Positions 6,061 to 7,844 of a stretch of 7,844 bases of DNA are shown here, in pieces. The stretch's first letter is position 1; the number at the start of each line of letters is the position of its first letter. The stretch is taken from NCBI GenBank assembly GCA_031266495.1, contig JAISAX010000563.1, positions 1 through 7,844 of the forward strand, read 5' to 3'. The translations under genes and the position numbers were made by a program. The notes under the pieces are model-generated. The model made no database searches and was not told the DNA's origin. It saw nothing but the letters and a program-made list of their open reading frames with translations. Source of the stretch: Opitutaceae bacterium (lineage in GTDB: Bacteria > Verrucomicrobiota > Verrucomicrobiae > Opitutales > Opitutaceae).

Positions 6061-7050
6061 TTATGACCGGCGTCCCTGTCCGGACGCCAGCCGCAGCGAC
6101 GCGAGGGCCGCCGCCGCGCACACCGCCAGCGTCAGTCCCGCGAACAGCACCGCGGCCAGCACGCCGCCGAGTATCCGCTCCGGCGCGTGATTGTGCAGGA
6201 GTTTCCGGTTGAACGCCGCCGCGCCAAGCATCCCCAGCCCGTTAAGCCCGAAGAACGCCGAGAACCCCGCCGGCGACACCCCGTTGAGTTCGATAAACAC
6301 ATGCGGCGAGCACGTGATGTAGGTGAACAACGCCCCGGCATTGAAACCGAGAACCAGCGCGTACCCCGTGAAACGCCGCCTGCCCAGCAGACGCCAGTAA
6401 CCCGCGACCGCCGACAACACGCCCAGCCGGCTCCGCCGCTCCGCCGGCAACGATTCCGGCAACCCGGCCACCACCGCCAGCAACGCCGCCACGCCCGCCG
6501 CCAGCAGCACCCAGAAAATGCCGTGCCACCCGCCCAGCGGCAGGATTTGCGCCCCCGCGACCGGCGCCAGAATCGGCGCCGCGCCCATGACGATCATCAG
6601 CAACGAAAACGCCGACGCCGACTCGCGACCCGAAAATCTGTCACGGACGACAGCCCGCGACAGCACCATGCCAGCCGCGCCGCCCAACGCCATCACCACC
6701 CGCCAGCCGATCAACTCGCCCGCCGACCCCGCCCTCGCGCAGCCTATCGACGCCAGTGCGAACAGCGCCAACCCGCACAACAACGGACGCCGCCGTCCGA
6801 ACCGGTCGGAAAGCGGTCCGTAGATCATTTGGGAAAGCGCCACCGCGATGAAAAAGACGGACAGGCTGAATTGCGCCGCGCTCTCGCTGGTGCGCAAGTC
6901 GCGGGCGATTTGCGGAAGCGCGGGCAGATACATGTCGGTTGCGAGCGGTCCGAATGCGGCGAGCAGGGCGAGGATCAGGATCAATTGACAGTAGCGCGCC
7001 CCGGCCTTTGGCGACGGCGTGTTGTGGACGGTGTTGGTATTTGCGACCAT
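6061..7050 (-). CDS. Bcr/CflA-family multidrug efflux transporter (MFS), C-terminally truncated
   Basis: Full members are 12-helix inner-membrane proton antiporters of about 390-400 residues that export drugs. From the ATG at 7050 this protein has 329 residues. Helix 1 (~22-42) contains the family signature GPLATDMYLPALP. Motif A, GPLSDRFGRRR, is at 78-88 after helix 2. Helices 3-6 cover ~89-197, with RVVMALGG (117-124) and the motif C-like APILAPVAG (158-166). A basic central loop (~201-227) precedes helices 7-9 (~228-317). The chain then ends in a polar tail SGQGRRS, about where helix 10 should start, so about 70-90 residues and three helices are missing. No continuation exists in other frames. 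A TTG start at 7113 would add 21 polar residues overlapping repeat DNA, so ATG 7050 is preferred; no Shine-Dalgarno sequence is clear. It is probably non-functional or a decaying gene, although the remaining frame is uninterrupted. Confidence 0.85.
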   Translation of the reverse strand: MVANTNTVHNTPSPKAGARYCQLILILALLAAFGPLATDMYLPALPQIARDLRTSESAAQFSLSVFFIAVALSQMIYGPLSDRFGRRRPLLCGLALFALASIGCARAGSAGELIGWRVVMALGGAAGMVLSRAVVRDRFSGRESASAFSLLMIVMGAAPILAPVAGAQILPLGGWHGIFWVLLAAGVAALLAVVAGLPESLPAERRSRLGVLSAVAGYWRLLGRRRFTGYALVLGFNAGALFTYITCSPHVFIELNGVSPAGFSAFFGLNGLGMLGAAAFNRKLLHNHAPERILGGVLAAVLFAGLTLAVCAAAALASLRLASGQGRRS

Positions 7051-7098
7051 CCCGCGCAGAGTACGTTTTTCGCGTTTTGTGTCATGGGACTTTTTTTT

Positions 7099-7173
7099 AG
7101 GAATCGTGCCCAAATAATCTGTTCAATTTGGACACGGAGGACACAGAGCTCCGACACACGGAGGACACGGAGG
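7099..7173 (+). repeat. Dispersed repeat, left copy, with CACGGAGGA units
   Basis: Starting AGGAATCG and containing CTGTTCAATTTGGACA, this stretch matches, on the opposite strand, the copy at 7578-7650 at roughly three quarters of positions over 51 bases. Its right part is a short periodic repeat: CACGGAGGA-type units begin at 7133, 7142, 7157 and 7166 (spacings 9, 15, 9). It lies 49 bases upstream of the transporter ATG on the minus strand. No protein is encoded. Confidence 0.65.
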
Positions 7174-7352
7174 TGTTGTTTGATGAATATAAGGTTCATT
7201 TGCTTTCATTACAGATTGATTTTTAAAAGAATATGAGAAATATGGAAAGAGCTGAAAAGTCGTTTGGCCCTCTGTGCTACTAAGGTTGAGAGTTGTTTTT
7301 TTGCGTATGATTCCCCTATGGCGCGGCAACGTCAGGGACAGGGTCAGGATCA

Positions 7353-7502
7353 GGATCGGATTAGCGGAAATTAGCGAAGATTAGCGGTTCCTTACTGCGG
7401 TTCCTTGTGGGTACGGGACCGGATATGATGGAGACCGCTAATCCTCGCCCACCTTCGCCCTGCGGGCTTCGGAGGGCAGGCTAATCTTCGCTAATCCGAT
7501 CC
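7353..7502. repeat. Inverted ATTAGCG repeat around a small palindrome
   Basis: GGATCGGATTAGCG (7353-7366) recurs exactly inverted at 7489-7502. AAGATTAGC (7377-7385) recurs inverted at 7480-7488. The left arm carries ATTAGCG three times at an exact 10-base spacing (7360, 7370, 7380), and the right arm lacks one unit. A further inverted CGCTAAT is at 7436-7442, separated from the rest of the right arm by a GC-rich palindrome (next entry). Non-coding. Confidence 0.75.
7447..7477. repeat. GC-rich palindrome interrupting the ATTAGCG repeat
   Basis: GCCC (7447-7450) pairs with GGGC (7474-7477), CC with GG inside it, and GCCC (7457-7460) with GGGC (7464-7467) around loop TGC, with an internal TTC/TTC bulge. 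CTAAT units lie on both sides (7438 and 7481), 43 bases apart instead of 10, so this looks like a ~33-base insertion into the periodic repeat. Confidence 0.5.
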
Positions 7503-7577
7503 CGCCCTCCCGGATTTACGGTGGAAAAAATCCGCGAAACTATCCTCTCCCTCAATACTTGGGTTGCAGCTCCGCCG

Positions 7578-7650
7578 CTCTGTGAACTCTGTGTCCGGGC
7601 TCTGTGTTCTCTACTGTCAAAATTGAACAGGTTATTTTTGTTCGGTTCCT
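7578..7650 (-). repeat. Dispersed repeat, right copy (inverted), with CTCTGTG units
   Basis: On the minus strand it reads AGGAACCG, then CTGTTCAATTTTGACA, then AACACAGAGC, corresponding to the copy at 7099-7173. CTCTGTG occurs on the plus strand at 7578, 7587 and 7600 (spacings 9 and 13). Together the two copies flank a 430-base repeat-filled block. Confidence 0.65.
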
Positions 7651-7725
7651 GACTGATTCTTTCACTGAACAAATCAAACCACTCGAAAATTGACAAACCA
7701 CGGCCTGATCCCTTCGGCATTTCCT

Positions 7726-7735
7726 CCCCCCCCCC
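7726..7735. repeat. Homopolymer of ten C
   Basis: Ten consecutive C residues just before the direct repeat of CCCGCCAGATCA. It is the third long C tract in the window. Confidence 0.8.
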
Positions 7736-7844
7736 GCCAGATCATGAACCCGCCAGATCAATCTATAGACGAACCTGTATATAACCCAACCCGGCACTTG
7801 GCCCGGCCCCTGCGCCTGTATTTGTATAAACACCTATGGATACA

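Larger units (their letters stand above)
7174..7844. other. Non-coding terminal region
   Basis: Apart from the repeats listed separately, I see no gene. Bases 7180-7320 are unusually AT-rich for the window and could hold promoters, but none is clear. Bases 7651-7844 hold a ten-C tract (7726-7735) and a direct repeat of CCCGCCAGATCA at 7733-7744 and 7749-7760. Open frames on either strand here lack any recognisable domain, carry repeat sequence in translation, and are not supported. Confidence 0.55.

Noticed and set aside
6187..7236. 349-codon plus-strand open frame opposite the transporter
   Set aside because: It is Arg/Gln/Pro-rich antisense of a membrane protein gene, and its end is translated repeat DNA.
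7353..7502. CRISPR array
   Set aside because: The units are only 7-10 bases, adjacent rather than separated by unique 30-40 base spacers, and there are no cas genes.
7481..7833. Two overlapping minus-strand frames of 79 and 93 codons near the window end
   Set aside because: They translate the dispersed repeat; a similar peptide string appears from the inverted copy at 7099, which shows it is shared repeat DNA rather than protein similarity.

Overview
The window is high-GC DNA with long, repeat-rich gaps between genes. It most resembles a member of the Verrucomicrobiota, perhaps Opitutaceae. The clues are a prepilin-like protein with a C-terminal H-X9-DG motif next to a very large secreted carbohydrate-enzyme-like protein, few Shine-Dalgarno sequences, and many short palindromic repeats between genes. 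This placement is inference from gene style, not from a marker gene.

Layout. Bases 36-770 encode a type II pseudopilin-like protein. A perfect 29-bp inverted repeat (795-896), whose arms are themselves palindromes, separates it from a 971-residue secreted protein (942-3857) with an apparent alpha-toroid plus beta-sandwich layout like heparinase/polysaccharide-lyase proteins. Next comes a toxin-antitoxin remnant: an intact small antitoxin-like gene (4040-4255) overlapping by 8 bases the first ~18 codons of a PIN-type toxin. The toxin reading frame then runs into repeat DNA that includes a 29-bp hairpin (4364-4445). A complete HAD-family phosphatase-like gene follows (4538-5575). The gap at 5576-6060 holds two hairpins and a ~180-bp MITE-like element with 25-bp terminal inverted repeats and a possible 8-bp target duplication. 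On the minus strand lies a Bcr/CflA-type drug-efflux gene (6061-7050) that lacks about the last three membrane helices. The remaining ~790 bases (7051-7844) look non-coding and consist largely of diverged inverted and short periodic repeats.

How it fits together. The first two genes could belong to an extracellular polysaccharide programme (surface pseudopilin plus secreted enzyme), but nothing shows they form an operon. The remaining genes look like unrelated single units. The main theme is genome decay and repeat activity: two of the six protein-coding loci are truncated, and repeat elements lie close to both. I found no CRISPR array, RNA gene, phage gene or transposase, and no convincing complete new system. 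The most unusual content is the set of non-coding repeat families.
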